Assembly (NCBI RefSeq): GCF_964340395.1
Contig: NC_135563.1
Coordinates: forward strand, 3,578,422-3,638,421
DNA length: 60,000 nucleotides
Direction of reading: 5' to 3'
Source: Glandiceps talaboti
Lineage: Eukaryota; Hemichordata; Enteropneusta; Spengelidae
A model generated the notes under the pieces. That model was given only the letters and a program-made list of their open reading frames with translations. It had not been told where the DNA came from and made no database searches. Shown in pieces: positions 29,901-46,329 of the stretch; the first letter of the stretch is position 1, and every line of letters begins with the position of its first letter. Both the position numbers and the translations under genes were made by a program.

Positions 29901-32900
29901 CATCAGATCTATACTAGTAGATAACTAATGTACAATATACTAGCACTTTTATAGAGTCAGTCATCACATCTAGACTAGTAGATAACTAATGTAAAGTATA
30001 CAATCACTTTCCTAGAGTCAGTCATCAGATCTATAGTAGGAGATAACTAATGTACAATATACTGTCACTTTCCTAGAGTCAGTCATCAGATCTATACTAG
30101 TTGATAACTAATGTAAAGTATACTATCACTTTCCTAGAGTCAGTCATCAGATCTATACTAGTTGATAACTAATGTAAAGTATACTATCACTTTCATAGAG
30201 TCAGTCATCAGATCTATACTAGTAGATAACTAATGTACAATATACTATCACTTTCCTAGAGTCAGTCATCAGATCTATACTAGTAGATAACTAATGTACA
30301 GTATACTATCACTTTCCTAGAGTCAGTCATCAGATCTATACTAGTTGATAACTAATGTAAAGTATACTATCACTTTCCTAGAGTCAGTCATCATATCTAT
30401 ACTAGGAGATAACTAATGTAAAGTATACTATCACTTTCCTAGAGTCAGTCATCAGATCTATACTAGTTGATAACTAATGTAAAGTATACTATCACTTTCC
30501 TAGAGTCAGTCATCAGATCTATACTAGGAGATAACTAATGTAAAGTATACTATCACTTTCCTAGAGTCAGTCATCAGATCTATAGTAGGAGATAACTAAT
30601 GTACAATATACTATCACTTTCCTAGAGTCAGTCATCAGATCTATACTAGTTGATAACTAATGTAAAGTATACTATCACTTTCCTAGAGTCAGTCATCAGA
30701 TCTATACTAGGAGATAACTAATGTCAAGTACACTATCACTTTCCTAGCTAGAGTCAGTCATCAGATCTATAGTAGGAGATAACTAATGTAAAGTACACTA
30801 TCACTTTCCTAGAGTCAGTCATCAGATCTATAGTAGGAGATAACTAATGTAAAGTACACTATCACTTTCCTAGAGTCAGTCATCAGATCTATACTAGTTG
30901 ATAACTAATGTAAAGTACACTATCACTTTCCTAGAGTCAGTCATCAGATCTATAGTAGTAGATAACTAATGTACAATATACTAGCACTTTTATAGAGTCA
31001 GTCATCAAATCTATAGTAGTAGATAACTAATGTACAATATACAATCACTTTCATAGAGTCAGTCATCAGATCTGTAGTAGGAGATAACTAATGTACAATA
31101 CACAATCACTTTCATAGAGTCAGTCATCAGATCTATACTAGTAGATAACTAATGTACAATATACTAGCACTTTTATAGAGTCAGTCATCACATCTAGACT
31201 AGTAGATAACTAATGTAAAGTATACAATCACTTTCCTAGAGTCAGTCATCAGATCTATAGTAGGAGATAACTAATGTACAATATACTGTCACTTTCCTAG
31301 AGTCAGTCATCAGATCTATACTAGTTGATAACTAATGTAAAGTATACTATCACTTTCCTAGAGTCAGTCATCAGATCTATACTAGTTGATAACTAATGTA
31401 AAGTATACTATCACTTTCATAGAGTCAGTCATCAGATCTATACTAGTAGATAACTAATGTACAATATACTATCACTTTCCTAGAGTCAGTCATCAGATCT
31501 ATACTAGTAGATAACTAATGTACAGTATACTATCACTTTCCTAGAGTCAGTCATCAGATCTATACTAGTTGATAACTAATGTAAAGTACACTATCACTTT
31601 CCTAGAGTCAGTCATCAGATCTATACTAGTAGATAACTAATGTAAAGTACACTATTACTTTCCTAGAGTCAGTCATCAGATCTATAGTAGGAGATAACTA
31701 ATGTAAAGTACACTATCACTTTCCTAGAGTCAGTCATCACATCTATAGTAGGAGATAACTAATGTACAATATACTGTCACTTAAATTTCCTAGAGTCAGT
31801 CATCAGATCTATACTAGTTGATAACTAATGTAAAGTATACTATCACTTTCCTAGAGTCAGTCATCAGATCTATAGTAGGAGATAACTAATGTAAAGTACA
31901 CTATCACTTTCCTAGAGTCAGTCATCAGATCTATACTAGTTGATAACTAATGTAAAGTATACTATCACTTTCCTAGAGTCAGTCATCAGATCTATACTAG
32001 TAGATAACTAATGTACAATATACTATCACTTTCCTAGAGTCAGTCATCAGATCTATACTAGTTGATAACTAATGTAAAGTATACTATCACTTTCCTAGAG
32101 TCAGTCATCAGATCTATACTAGGAGATAACTAATGTAAAGTACACTATCACTTTCCTAGAGTCAGTCATCAGATCTATAGTAGGAGATAACTAATGTAAA
32201 GTACACTATCACTTTCCTAGAGTCAGTCATCAGATCTATACTAGTTGATAACTAATGTAAAGTACACTATCACTTTCCTAGAGTCAGTCATCAGATCTAT
32301 AGTAGTAGATAACTAATGTACAATATACTAGCACTTTTATAGAGTCAGTCATCAAATCTATAGTAGTAGATAACTAATGTACAATATACAATCACTTTCA
32401 TAGAGTCAGTCATCAGATCTGTAGTAGGAGATAACTAATGTACAATACACAATCACTTTCATAGAGTCAGTCATCAGATCTATACTAGTAGATAACTAAT
32501 GTACAATATACTAGCACTTTTATAGAGTCAGTCATCACATCTAGACTAGTAGATAACTAATGTAAAGTATACAATCACTTTCCTAGAGTCAGTCATCAGA
32601 TCTATAGTAGGAGATAACTAATGTACAATATACTGTCACTTTCCTAGAGTCAGTCATCAGATCTATACTAGTTGATAACTAATGTAAAGTATACTATCAC
32701 TTTCCTAGAGTCAGTCATCAGATCTATAGTAGGAGATAACTAATGTAAAGTACACTATCACTTTCCTAGAGTCAGTCATCAGATCTATAGTAGGAGATAA
32801 CTAATGTAAAGTACACTATCACTTTCCTAGAGTCAGTCATCAGATCTATACTAGTTGATAACTAATGTAAAGTACACTATCACTTTCCTAGAGTCAGTCA

Positions 32901-35900
32901 TCAGATCTATAGTAGTAGATAACTAATGTACAATATACTAGCACTTTTATAGAGTCAGTCATCAAATCTATAGTAGTAGATAACTAATGTACAATATACA
33001 ATCACTTTCATAGAGTCAGTCATCAGATCTGTAGTAGGAGATAACTAATGTACAATACACAATCACTTTCATAGAGTCAGTCATCAGATCTATACTAGTA
33101 GATAACTAATGTACAATATACTAGCACTTTTATTGAGTCAGTCATCACATCTAGACTAGTAGATAACTAATGTAAAGTATACAATCACTTTCCTAGAGTC
33201 AGTCATCAGATCTATAGTAGGAGATAACTAATGTACAATATACTGTCACTTTCCTAGAGTCAGTCATCAGATCTATACTAGTTGATAACTAATGTAAAGT
33301 ATACTATCACTTTCCTAGAGTCAGTCATCAGATCTATACTAGTTGATAACTAATGTAAAGTACACTATCACTTTCTTAGAGTCAGTCATCAGATCTATAG
33401 TAGGAGATAACTAATGTAAAGTACACTATCACTTTCCTAGAGTCAGTCATCAGATCTATACTAGTTGATAACTAATGTAAAGTACACTATCACTTTCCTA
33501 GAGTCAGTCATCAGATCTATAGTAGTAGATAACTAATGTACAATATACTAGCACTTTTATAGAGTCAGTCATCAAATCTATAGTAGTAGATAACTAATGT
33601 ACAATATACAATCACTTTCATAGAGTCAGTCATCAGATCTGTAGTAGGAGATAACTAATGTACAATACACAATCACTTTCATAGAGTCAGTCATCAGATC
33701 TATACTAGTAGATAACTAATGTACAATATACTAGCACTTTTATAGAGTCAGTCATCACATCTAGACTAGTAGATAACTAATGTAAAGTATACAATCACTT
33801 TCCTAGAGTCAGTCATCAGATCTATAGTAGGAGATAACTAATGTACAATATACTGTCACTTTCCTAGAGTCAGTCATCAGATCTATACTAGTTGATAACT
33901 AATGTAAAGTATACTATCACTTTCCTAGAGTCAGTCATCAGATCTATACTAGTTGATAACTAATGTAAAGTATACTATCACTTTCATAGAGTCAGTCATC
34001 AGATCTATACTAGTAGATAACTAATGTACAATATACTATCACTTTCCTAGAGTCAGTCATCAGATCTATACTAGTAGATAACTAATGTACAGTATACTAT
34101 CACTTTCCTAGAGTCAGTCATCAGATCTATACTAGTTGATAACTAATGTAAAGTATACTATCACTTTCCTAGAGTCAGTCATCATATCTATACTAGGAGA
34201 TAACTAATGTAAAGTATACTATCACTTTCCTAGAGTCAGTCATCAGATCTATACTAGTAGATAACTAATGTACAATATACTAGCACTTTTATAGAGTCAG
34301 TCATCACATCTAGACTAGTAGATAACTAATGTAAAGTATACAATCACTTTCATAGAGTCAGTCATCAGATCTATAGTAGTAGATAACTAATGTAAAGTAC
34401 ACTATCACTTTCCTAGAGTCAGTCATCAGATCTATACTAGTAGATAACTAATGTAAAGTACACTATTACTTTCCTAGAGTCAGTCATCAGATCTATAGTA
34501 GGAGATAACTAATGTAAAGTACACTATCACTTTCCTAGAGTCAGTCATCAGATCTATAGTAGGAGATAACTAATGTACAATATACTGTCACTTAAATTTC
34601 CTAGAGTCAGTCATCAGATCTATACTAGTTGATAACTAATGTAAAGTATACTATCACTTTCCTAGAGTCAGTCATCAGATCTATAGTAGGAGATAACTAA
34701 TGTAAAGTACACTATCACTTTCCTAGAGTCAGTCATCAGATCTATACTAGTTGATAACTAATGTAAAGTATACTATCACTTTCCTAGAGTCAGTCATCAG
34801 ATCTATACTAGTAGATAACTAATGTACAATATACTATCACTTTCCTAGAGTCAGTCATCAGATCTATACTAGTTGATAACTAATGTAAAGTATACTATCA
34901 CTTTCCTAGAGTCAGTCATCAGATCTATACTAGGAGATAACTAATGTAAAGTATACTATCACTTTCCTAGAGTCAGTCATCAGATCTATAGTAGGAGATA
35001 ACTAATGTACAATATACTATCACTTTCCTAGAGTCAGTCATCAGATCTATACTAGTTGATAACTAATGTAAAGTATACTATCACTTTCCTAGAGTCAGTC
35101 ATCAGATCTATAGTAGGAGATAACTAATGTAAAGTATAATATCACTTTCCTAGAGTCAGTCATCAGATCTATACTAGTTGATAACTAATGTAAAGTATAC
35201 TATCACTTTCATAGAGTCAGTCATCAGATCTATACTAGTAGATAACTAATGTACAATATACTATCACTTTCCTAGAGTCAGTCATCAGATCTATACTAGT
35301 TGATAACTAATGTAAAGTATACTATCACTTTCCTAGAGTCAGTCATCAGATCTATACTAGGAGATAACTAATGTAAAGTATACTATCACTTTCCTAGAGT
35401 CAGTCATCAGATCTATAGTAGGAGATAACTAATGTACAATATACTATCACTTTCCTAGAGTCAGTCATCAGATCTATACTAGTTGATAACTAATGTAAAG
35501 TATACTATCACTTTCCTAGAGTCAGTCATCAGATCTATACTAGGAGATAACTAATGTCAAGTACACTATCACTTTCCTAGCTAGAGTCAGTCATCAGATC
35601 TATAGTAGGAGATAACTAATGTAAAGTACACTATCACTTTCCTAGAGTCAGTCATCAGATCTATAGTAGGAGATAACTAATGTAAAGTACACTATCACTT
35701 TCCTAGAGTCAGTCATCAGATCTATACTAGTTGATAACTAATGTAAAGTACACTATCACTTTCCTAGAGTCAGTCATCAGATCTATAGTAGTAGATAACT
35801 AATGTACAATATACTAGCACTTTTATAGAGTCAGTCATCAAATCTATAGTAGTAGATAACTAATGTACAATATACAATCACTTTCATAGAGTCAGTCATC

Positions 35901-38900
35901 AGATCTGTAGTAGGAGATAACTAATGTACAATACACAATCACTTTCATAGAGTCAGTCATCAGATCTATACTAGTAGATAACTAATGTACAATATACTAG
36001 CACTTTTATAGAGTCAGTCATCACATCTAGACTAGTAGATAACTAATGTAAAGTATACAATCACTTTCCTAGAGTCAGTCATCAGATCTATAGTAGGAGA
36101 TAACTAATGTACAATATACTGTCACTTTCCTAGAGTCAGTCATCAGATCTATACTAGTTGATAACTAATGTAAAGTATACTATCACTTTCCTAGAGTCAG
36201 TCATCAGATCTATACTAGTTGATAACTAATGTAAAGTATACTATCACTTTCATAGAGTCAGTCATCAGATCTATACTAGTAGATAACTAATGTACAATAT
36301 ACTATCACTTTCCTAGAGTCAGTCATCAGATCTATACTAGTAGATAACTAATGTACAGTATACTATCACTTTCCTAGAGTCAGTCATCAGATCTATACTA
36401 GTTGATAACTAATGTAAAGTATACTATCACTTTCCTAGAGTCAGTCATCATATCTATACTAGGAGATAACTAATGTAAAGTATACTATCACTTTCCTAGA
36501 GTCAGTCATCAGATCTATACTAGTAGATAACTAATGTACAATATACTAGCACTTTTATAGAGTCAGTCATCACATCTAGACTAGTAGATAACTAATGTAA
36601 AGTATACAATCACTTTCCTAGAGTCAGTCATCAGATCTATAGTAGGAGATAACTAATGTACAATATACTGTCACTTTCCTAGAGTCAGTCATCAGATCTA
36701 TACTAGTAGATAACTAATGTACAGTATACTATCACTTTCCTAGAGTCAGTCATCAGATCTATACTAGTTGATAACTAATGTAAAGTACACTATCACTTTC
36801 CTAGAGTCAGTCATCAGATCTATACTAGTAGATAACTAATGTAAAGTACACTATTACTTTCCTAGAGTCAGTCATCAGATCTATAGTAGGAGATAACTAA
36901 TGTAAAGTACACTATCACTTTCCTAGAGTCAGTCATCAGATCTATAGTAGGAGATAACTAATGTACAATATACTGTCACTTAAATTTCCTAGAGTCAGTC
37001 ATCAGATCTATACTAGTTGATAACTAATGTAAAGTATACTATCACTTTCCTAGAGTCAGTCATCAGATCTATAGTAGGAGATAACTAATGTAAAGTACAC
37101 TATCACTTTCCTAGAGTCAGTCATCAGATCTATACTAGTTGATAACTAATGTAAAGTATACTATCACTTTCCTAGAGTCAGTCATCAGATCTATACTAGT
37201 AGATAACTAATGTACAATATACTACTAGTATCACTTTCCTAGAGTCAGTCATCAGATCTATACTAGTTGATAACTAATGTAAAGTATACTATCACTTTCC
37301 TAGAGTCAGTCATCAGATCTATACTAGGAGATAACTAATGTAAAGTATACTATCACTTTCCTAGAGTCAGTCATCAGATCTATAGTAGGAGATAACTAAT
37401 GTACAATATACTATCACTTTCCTAGAGTCAGTCATCAGATCTATACTAGTTGATAACTAATGTAAAGTATACTATCACTTTCCTAGAGTCAGTCATCAGA
37501 TCTATAGTAGGAGATAACTAATGTAAAGTATAATATCACTTTCCTAGAGTCAGTCATCAGATCTATACTAGTTGATAACTAATGTAAAGTATACTATCAC
37601 TTTCATAGAGTCAGTCATCAGATCTATACTAGTAGATAACTAATGTACAATATACTATCACTTTCCTAGAGTCAGTCATCAGATCTATACTAGTTGATAA
37701 CTAATGTAAAGTATACTATCACTTTCCTAGAGTCAGTCATCAGATCTATACTAGGAGATAACTAATGTAAAGTATACTATCACTTTCCTAGAGTCAGTCA
37801 TCAGATCTATAGTAGGAGATAACTAATGTACAATATACTATCACTTTCCTAGAGTCAGTCATCAGATCTATACTAGTTGATAACTAATGTAAAGTATACT
37901 ATCACTTTCCTAGAGTCAGTCATCAGATCTATACTAGGAGATAACTAATGTCAAGTACACTATCACTTTCCTAGCTAGAGTCAGTCATCAGATCTATAGT
38001 AGGAGATAACTAATGTAAAGTACACTATCACTTTCCTAGAGTCAGTCATCAGATCTATAGTAGGAGATAACTAATGTAAAGTACACTATCACTTTCCTAG
38101 AGTCAGTCATCAGATCTATACTAGTTGATAACTAATGTAAAGTACACTATCACTTTCCTAGAGTCAGTCATCAGATCTATAGTAGTAGATAACTAATGTA
38201 CAATATACTAGCACTTTTATAGAGTCAGTCATCAAATCTATAGTAGTAGATAACTAATGTACAATATACAATCACTTTCATAGAGTCAGTCATCAGATCT
38301 GTAGTAGGAGATAACTAATGTACAATACACAATCACTTTCATAGAGTCAGTCATCAGATCTATACTAGTAGATAACTAATGTACAATATACTAGCACTTT
38401 TATAGAGTCAGTCATCACATCTAGACTAGTAGATAACTAATGTAAAGTATACAATCACTTTCCTAGAGTCAGTCATCAGATCTATAGTAGGAGATAACTA
38501 ATGTACAATATACTGTCACTTTCCTAGAGTCAGTCATCAGATCTATACTAGTTGATAACTAATGTAAAGTATACTATCACTTTCCTAGAGTCAGTCATCA
38601 GATCTATACTAGTTGATAACTAATGTAAAGTATACTATCACTTTCCTAGAGTCAGTCATCAGATCTATACTAGTTGATAACTAATGTAAAGTATACTATC
38701 ACTTTCCTAGAGTCAGTCATCAGATCTATACTAGGAGATAACTAATGTAAAGTATACTATCACTTTCCTAGAGTCAGTCATCAGATCTATAGTAGGAGAT
38801 AACTAATGTACAATATACTATCACTTTCCTAGAGTCAGTCATCAGATCTATACTAGTTGATAACTAATGTAAAGTATACTATCACTTTCCTAGAGTTAGT

Positions 38901-41900
38901 CATCAGATCTATACTAGGAGATAACTAATGTCAAGTACACTATCACTTTCCTAGCTAGAGTCAGTCATCAGATCTATAGTAGGAGATAACTAATGTAAAG
39001 TACACTATCACTTTCCTAGAGTCAGTCATCAGATCTATAGTAGGAGATAACTAATGTAAAGTACACTATCACTTTCCTAGAGTCAGTCATCAGATCTATA
39101 CTAGTTGATAACTAATGTAAAGTACACTATCACTTTCCTAGAGTCAGTCATCAGATCTATAGTAGTAGATAACTAATGTACAATATACTAGCACTTTTAT
39201 AGAGTCAGTCATCAAATCTATAGTAGTAGATAACTAATGTACAATATACAATCACTTTCATAGAGTCAGTCATCAGATCTGTAGTAGGAGATAACTAATG
39301 TACAATACACAATCACTTTCATAGAGTCAGTCATCAGATCTATACTAGTAGATAACTAATGTACAATATACTAGCACTTTTATAGAGTCAGTCATCACAT
39401 CTAGACTAGTAGATAACTAATGTAAAGTATACAATCACTTTCCTAGAGTCAGTCATCAGATCTATAGTAGGAGATAACTAATGTACAATATACTGTCACT
39501 TTCCTAGAGTCAGTCATCAGATCTATACTAGTTGATAACTAATGTAAAGTATACTATCACTTTCCTAGAGTCAGTCATCAGATCTATACTAGTTGATAAC
39601 TAATGTAAAGTATACTATCACTTTCATAGAGTCAGTCATCAGATCTATACTAGTAGATAACTAATGTACAATATACTATCACTTTCCTAGAGTCAGTCAT
39701 CAGATCTATACTAGTAGATAACTAATGTACAGTATACTATCACTTTCCTAGAGTCAGTCATCAGATCTATACTAGTTGATAACTAATGTAAAGTATACTA
39801 TCACTTTCCTAGAGTCAGTCATCATATCTATACTAGGAGATAACTAATGTAAAGTATACTATCACTTTCCTAGAGTCAGTCATCAGATCTATACTAGTTG
39901 ATAACTAATGTAAAGTATACTATCACTTTCCTAGAGTCAGTCATCAGATCTATACTAGGAGATAACTAATGTAAAGTATACTATCACTTTCCTAGAGTCA
40001 GTCATCAGATCTATAGTAGGAGATAACTAATGTACAATATACTATCACTTTCCTAGAGTCAGTCATCAGATCTATACTAGTTGATAACTAATGTAAAGTA
40101 TACTATCACTTTCCTAGAGTCAGTCATCAGATCTATACTAGGAGATAACTAATGTCAAGTACACTATCACTTTCCTAGCTAGAGTCAGTCATCAGATCTA
40201 TAGTAGGAGATAACTAATGTAAAGTACACTATCACTTTCCTAGAGTCAGTCATCAGATCTATAGTAGGAGATAACTAATGTAAAGTACACTATCACTTTC
40301 CTAGAGTCAGTCATCAGATCTATACTAGTTGATAACTAATGTAAAGTACACTATCACTTTCCTAGAGTCAGTCATCAGATCTATAGTAGTAGATAACTAA
40401 TGTACAATATACTAGCACTTTTATAGAGTCAGTCATCAAATCTATAGTAGTAGATAACTAATGTACAATATACAATCACTTTCATAGAGTCAGTCATCAG
40501 ATCTGTAGTAGGAGATAACTAATGTACAATACACAATCACTTTCATAGAGTCAGTCATCAGATCTATACTAGTAGATAACTAATGTACAATATACTAGCA
40601 CTTTTATAGAGTCAGTCATCACATCTAGACTAGTAGATAACTAATGTAAAGTATACAATCACTTTCCTAGAGTCAGTCATCAGATCTATAGTAGGAGATA
40701 ACTAATGTCCAATATACTGTCACTTTCCTAGAGTCAGTCATCAGATCTATACTAGTTGATAACTAATGTAAAGTATACTATCACTTTCCTAGAGTCAGTC
40801 ATCAGATCTATACTAGTTGATAACTAATGTAAAGTATACTATCACTTTCATAGAGTCAGTCATCAGATCTATACTAGTAGATAACTAATGTACAATATAC
40901 TATCACTTTCCTAGAGTCAGTCATCAGATCTATACTAGTAGATAACTAATGTACAGTATACTATCACTTTCCTAGAGTCAGTCATCAGATCTATACTAGT
41001 TGATAACTAATGTAAAGTACACTATCACTTTCCTAGAGTCAGTCATCAGATCTATACTAGTAGATAACTAATGTAAAGTACACTATTACTTTCCTAGAGT
41101 CAGTCATCAGATCTATAGTAGGAGATAACTAATGTAAAGTACACTATCACTTTCCTAGAGTCAGTCATCAGATCTATAGTAGGAGATAACTAATGTACAA
41201 TATACTGTCACTTAAATTTCCTAGAGTCAGTCATCAGATCTATACTAGTTGATAACTAATGTAAAGTATACTATCACTTTCCTAGAGTCAGTCATCAGAT
41301 CTATAGTAGGAGATAACTAATGTAAAGTACACTATCACTTTCCTAGAGTCAGTCATCAGATCTATACTAGTTGATAACTAATGTAAAGTATACTATCACT
41401 TTCCTAGAGTCAGTCATCAGATCTATACTAGTAGATAACTAATGTACAATATACTATCACTTTCCTAGAGTCAGTCATCAGATCTATACTAGTTGATAAC
41501 TAATGTAAAGTATACTATCACTTTCCTAGAGTCAGTCATCAGATCTATACTAGGAGATAACTAATGTAAAGTACACTATCACTTTCCTAGAGTCAGTCAT
41601 CAGATCTATAGTAGGAGATAACTAATGTAAAGTACACTATCACTTTCCTAGAGTCAGTCATCAGATCTATACTAGTTGATAACTAATGTAAAGTACACTA
41701 TCACTTTCCTAGAGTCAGTCATCAGATCTATAGTAGTAGATAACTAATGTACAATATACTAGCACTTTTATAGAGTCAGTCATCAAATCTATAGTAGTAG
41801 ATAACTAATGTACAATATACAATCACTTTCATAGAGTCAGTCATCAGATCTGTAGTAGGAGATAACTAATGTACAATACACAATCACTTTCATAGAGTCA

Positions 41901-42137
41901 GTCATCAGATCTATACTAGTAGATAACTAATGTACAATATACTAGCACTTTTATAGAGTCAGTCATCACATCTAGACTAGTAGATAACTAATGTAAAGTA
42001 TACAATCACTTTCCTAGAGTCAGTCATCAGATCTATAGTAGGAGATAACTAATGTACAATATACTGTCACTTTCCTAGAGTCAGTCATCAGATCTATACT
42101 AGTTGATAACTAATGTAAAGTATACTATCACTTTCCT
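23276..42137. repeat. 9,431-bp tandem duplication, two near-identical copies
   Basis: Copy 1 is about 23,276-32,706 and copy 2 about 32,707-42,137. Markers at an exact offset of 9,431 include TTTCTTAGAG (23,941/33,372), ATTGAGTCAG (23,701/33,132), CATCATATC (24,751/34,182, 27,017/36,448 and 30,391/39,822), the AAAT insertion (25,158/34,589, 27,546/36,977 and 31,778/41,209) and AGAGTTAGTC (29,461/38,892). Only two differences were noticed by eye: C at 31,740 versus G at 41,171, and A at 31,278 versus C at 40,709. Each copy holds about 154 monomers. The match fails just outside both ends, so this is a discrete, very recent direct duplication or an assembly duplication. Confidence 0.88.
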
Positions 42138-45100
42138 AGAGTCAGTCATCAGATCTATACTAGTTGATAACTAATGTAAAGTATACTATCACTTTCCTAG
42201 AGTCAGTCATCAGATCTATACTAGTTGATAACTAATGTAAAGTATACTATCACTTTCATAGAGTCAGTCATCAGATCTATACTAGTAGATAACTAATGTA
42301 CAATATACTATCACTTTCCTAGAGTCAGTCATCAGATCTATACTAGTAGATAACTAATGTACAGTATACTATCACTTTCCTAGAGTCAGTCATCAGATCT
42401 ATACTAGTTGATAACTAATGTAAAGTATACTATCACTTTCCTAGAGTCAGTCATCATATCTATACTAGGAGATAACTAATGTAAAGTATACTATCACTTT
42501 CCTAGAGTCAGTCATCAGATCTATACTAGTTGATAACTAATGTAAAGTATACTATCACTTTCCTAGAGTCAGTCATCAGATCTATACTAGGAGATAACTA
42601 ATGTAAAGTATACTATCACTTTCCTAGAGTCAGTCATCAGATCTATAGTAGGAGATAACTAATGTACAATATACTATCACTTTCCTAGAGTCAGTCATCA
42701 GATCTATACTAGTTGATAACTAATGTAAAGTATACTATCACTTTCCTAGAGTCAGTCATCAGATCTATACTAGGAGATAACTAATGTCAAGTACACTATC
42801 ACTTTCCTAGCTAGAGTCAGTCATCAGATCTATAGTAGGAGATAACTAATGTAAAGTACACTATCACTTTCCTAGAGTCAGTCATCAGATCTATAGTAGG
42901 AGATAACTAATGTAAAGTACACTATCACTTTCCTAGAGTCAGTCATCAGATCTATACTAGTTGATAACTAATGTAAAGTACACTATCACTTTCCTAGAGT
43001 CAGTCATCAGATCTATAGTAGTAGATAACTAATGTACAATATACTAGCACTTTTATAGAGTCAGTCATCAAATCTATAGTAGTAGATAACTAATGTACAA
43101 TATACAATCACTTTCATAGAGTCAGTCATCAGATCTGTAGTAGGAGATAACTAATGTACAATACACAATCACTTTCATAGAGTCAGTCATCAGATCTATA
43201 CTAGTAGATAACTAATGTACAATATACTAGCACTTTTATAGAGTCAGTCATCACATCTAGACTAGTAGATAACTAATGTAAAGTATACAATCACTTTCCT
43301 AGAGTCAGTCATCAGATCTATAGTAGGAGATAACTAATGTACAATATACTGTCACTTTCCTAGAGTCAGTCATCAGATCTATACTAGTTGATAACTAATG
43401 TAAAGTATACTATCACTTTCCTAGAGTCAGTCATCAGATCTATACTAGTTGATAACTAATGTAAAGTATACTATCACTTTCATAGAGTCAGTCATCAGAT
43501 CTATACTAGTAGATAACTAATGTACAATATACTATCACTTTCCTAGAGTCAGTCATCAGATCTATACTAGTAGATAACTAATGTACAGTATACTATCACT
43601 TTCCTAGAGTCAGTCATCAGATCTATACTAGTTGATAACTAATGTAAAGTACACTATCACTTTCCTAGAGTCAGTCATCAGATCTATACTAGTAGATAAC
43701 TAATGTAAAGTACACTATTACTTTCCTAGAGTCAGTCATCAGATCTATAGTAGGAGATAACTAATGTAAAGTACACTATCACTTTCCTAGAGTCAGTCAT
43801 CAGATCTATAGTAGGAGATAACTAATGTACAATATACTGTCACTTAAATTTCCTAGAGTCAGTCATCAGATCTATACTAGTTGATAACTAATGTAAAGTA
43901 TACTATCACTTTCCTAGAGTCAGTCATCAGATCTATAGTAGGAGATAACTAATGTAAAGTACACTATCACTTTCCTAGAGTCAGTCATCAGATCTATACT
44001 AGTTGATAACTAATGTAAAGTATACTATCACTTTCCTAGAGTCAGTCATCAGATCTATACTAGTAGATAACTAATGTACAATATACTATCACTTTCCTAG
44101 AGTCAGTCATCAGATCTATACTAGTTGATAACTAATGTAAAGTATACTATCACTTTCCTAGAGTCAGTCATCAGATCTATACTAGGAGATAACTAATGTA
44201 AAGTACACTATCACTTTCCTAGAGTCAGTCATCAGATCTATAGTAGGAGATAACTAATGTAAAGTACACTATCACTTTCCTAGAGTCAGTCATCAGATCT
44301 ATACTAGTTGATAACTAATGTAAAGTACACTATCACTTTCCTAGAGTCAGTCATCAGATCTATAGTAGTAGATAACTAATGTAAAGTACACTATCACTTT
44401 TATAGAGTCAGTCATCAGATCTATAGTAGGAGATAACTAATGTAAAGTACACTATCACTTTCATAGAGTCAGTCATCAGATCTATACTAGTTGATAACTA
44501 ATGTAAAGTACACTATCACTTTCCTAGAGTCAGTCATCAGATCTATAGTAGTAGATAACTAATGTACAATATACTAGCACTTTTATAGAGTCAGTCATCA
44601 AATCTATAGTAGTAGATAACTAATGTACAATATACAATCACTTTCATAGAGTCAGTCATCAGATCTGTAGTAGGAGATAACTAATGTACAATACACAATC
44701 ACTTTCATAGAGTCAGTCATCAGATCTATACTAGTAGATAACTAATGTACAATATACTAGCACTTTTATAGAGTCAGTCATCACATCTAGACTAGTAGAT
44801 AACTAATGTAAAGTATACAATCACTTTCCTAGAGTCAGTCATCAGATCTATAGTAGGAGATAACTAATGTACAATATACTGTCACTTTCCTAGAGTCAGT
44901 CATCAGATCTATACTAGTTGATAACTAATGTAAAGTATACTATCACTTTCCTAGAGTCAGTCATCAGATCTATACTAGTTGATAACTAATGTAAAGTATA
45001 CTATCACTTTCCTAGAGTCAGTCATCAGATCTATACTAGTTGATAACTAATGTAAAGTATACTATCACTTTCCTAGAGTCAGTCATCAGATCTATACTAG

Positions 45101-46329
45101 GAGATAACTAATGTAAAGTATACTATCACTTTCCTAGAGTCAGTCATCAGATCTATAGTAGGAGATAACTAATGTACAATATACTATCACTTTCCTAGAG
45201 TCAGTCATCAGATCTATACTAGTTGATAACTAATGTAAAGTATACTATCACTTTCCTAGAGTCAGTCATCAGATCTATACTAGGAGATAACTAATGTCAA
45301 GTACACTATCACTTTCCTAGCTAGAGTCAGTCATCAGATCTATAGTAGGAGATAACTAATGTAAAGTACACTATCACTTTCCTAGAGTCAGTCATCAGAT
45401 CTATAGTAGGAGATAACTAATGTAAAGTACACTATCACTTTCCTAGAGTCAGTCATCAGATCTATACTAGTTGATAACTAATGTAAAGTACACTATCACT
45501 TTCCTAGAGTCAGTCATCAGATCTATAGTAGTAGATAACTAATGTACAATATACTAGCACTTTTATAGAGTCAGTCATCAAATCTATAGTAGTAGATAAC
45601 TAATGTACAATATACAATCACTTTCATAGAGTCAGTCATCAGATCTGTAGTAGGAGATAACTAATGTACAATACACAATCACTTTCATAGAGTCAGTCAT
45701 CAGATCTATACTAGTAGATAACTAATGTACAATATACTAGCACTTTTATAGAGTCAGTCATCACATCTAGACTAGTAGATAACTAATGTAAAGTATACAA
45801 TCACTTTCCTAGAGTCAGTCATCAGATCTATAGTAGGAGATAACTAATGTACAATATACTGTCACTTTCCTAGAGTCAGTCATCAGATCTATACTAGTTG
45901 ATAACTAATGTAAAGTATACTATCACTTTCCTAGAGTCAGTCATCAGATCTATACTAGTTGATAACTAATGTAAAGTATACTATCACTTTCATAGAGTCA
46001 GTCATCAGATCTATACTAGTAGATAACTAATGTACAATATACTATCACTTTCCTAGAGTCAGTCATCAGATCTATACTAGTAGATAACTAATGTACAGTA
46101 TACTATCACTTTCCTAGAGTCAGTCATCAGATCTATACTAGTTGATAACTAATGTAAAGTATACTATCACTTTCCTAGAGTCAGTCATCATATCTATACT
46201 AGGAGATAACTAATGTAAAGTATACTATCACTTTCCTAGAGTCAGTCATCAGATCTATACTAGTTGATAACTAATGTAAAGTATACTATCACTTTCCTAG
46301 AGTCAGTCATCAGATCTATACTAGGAGAT

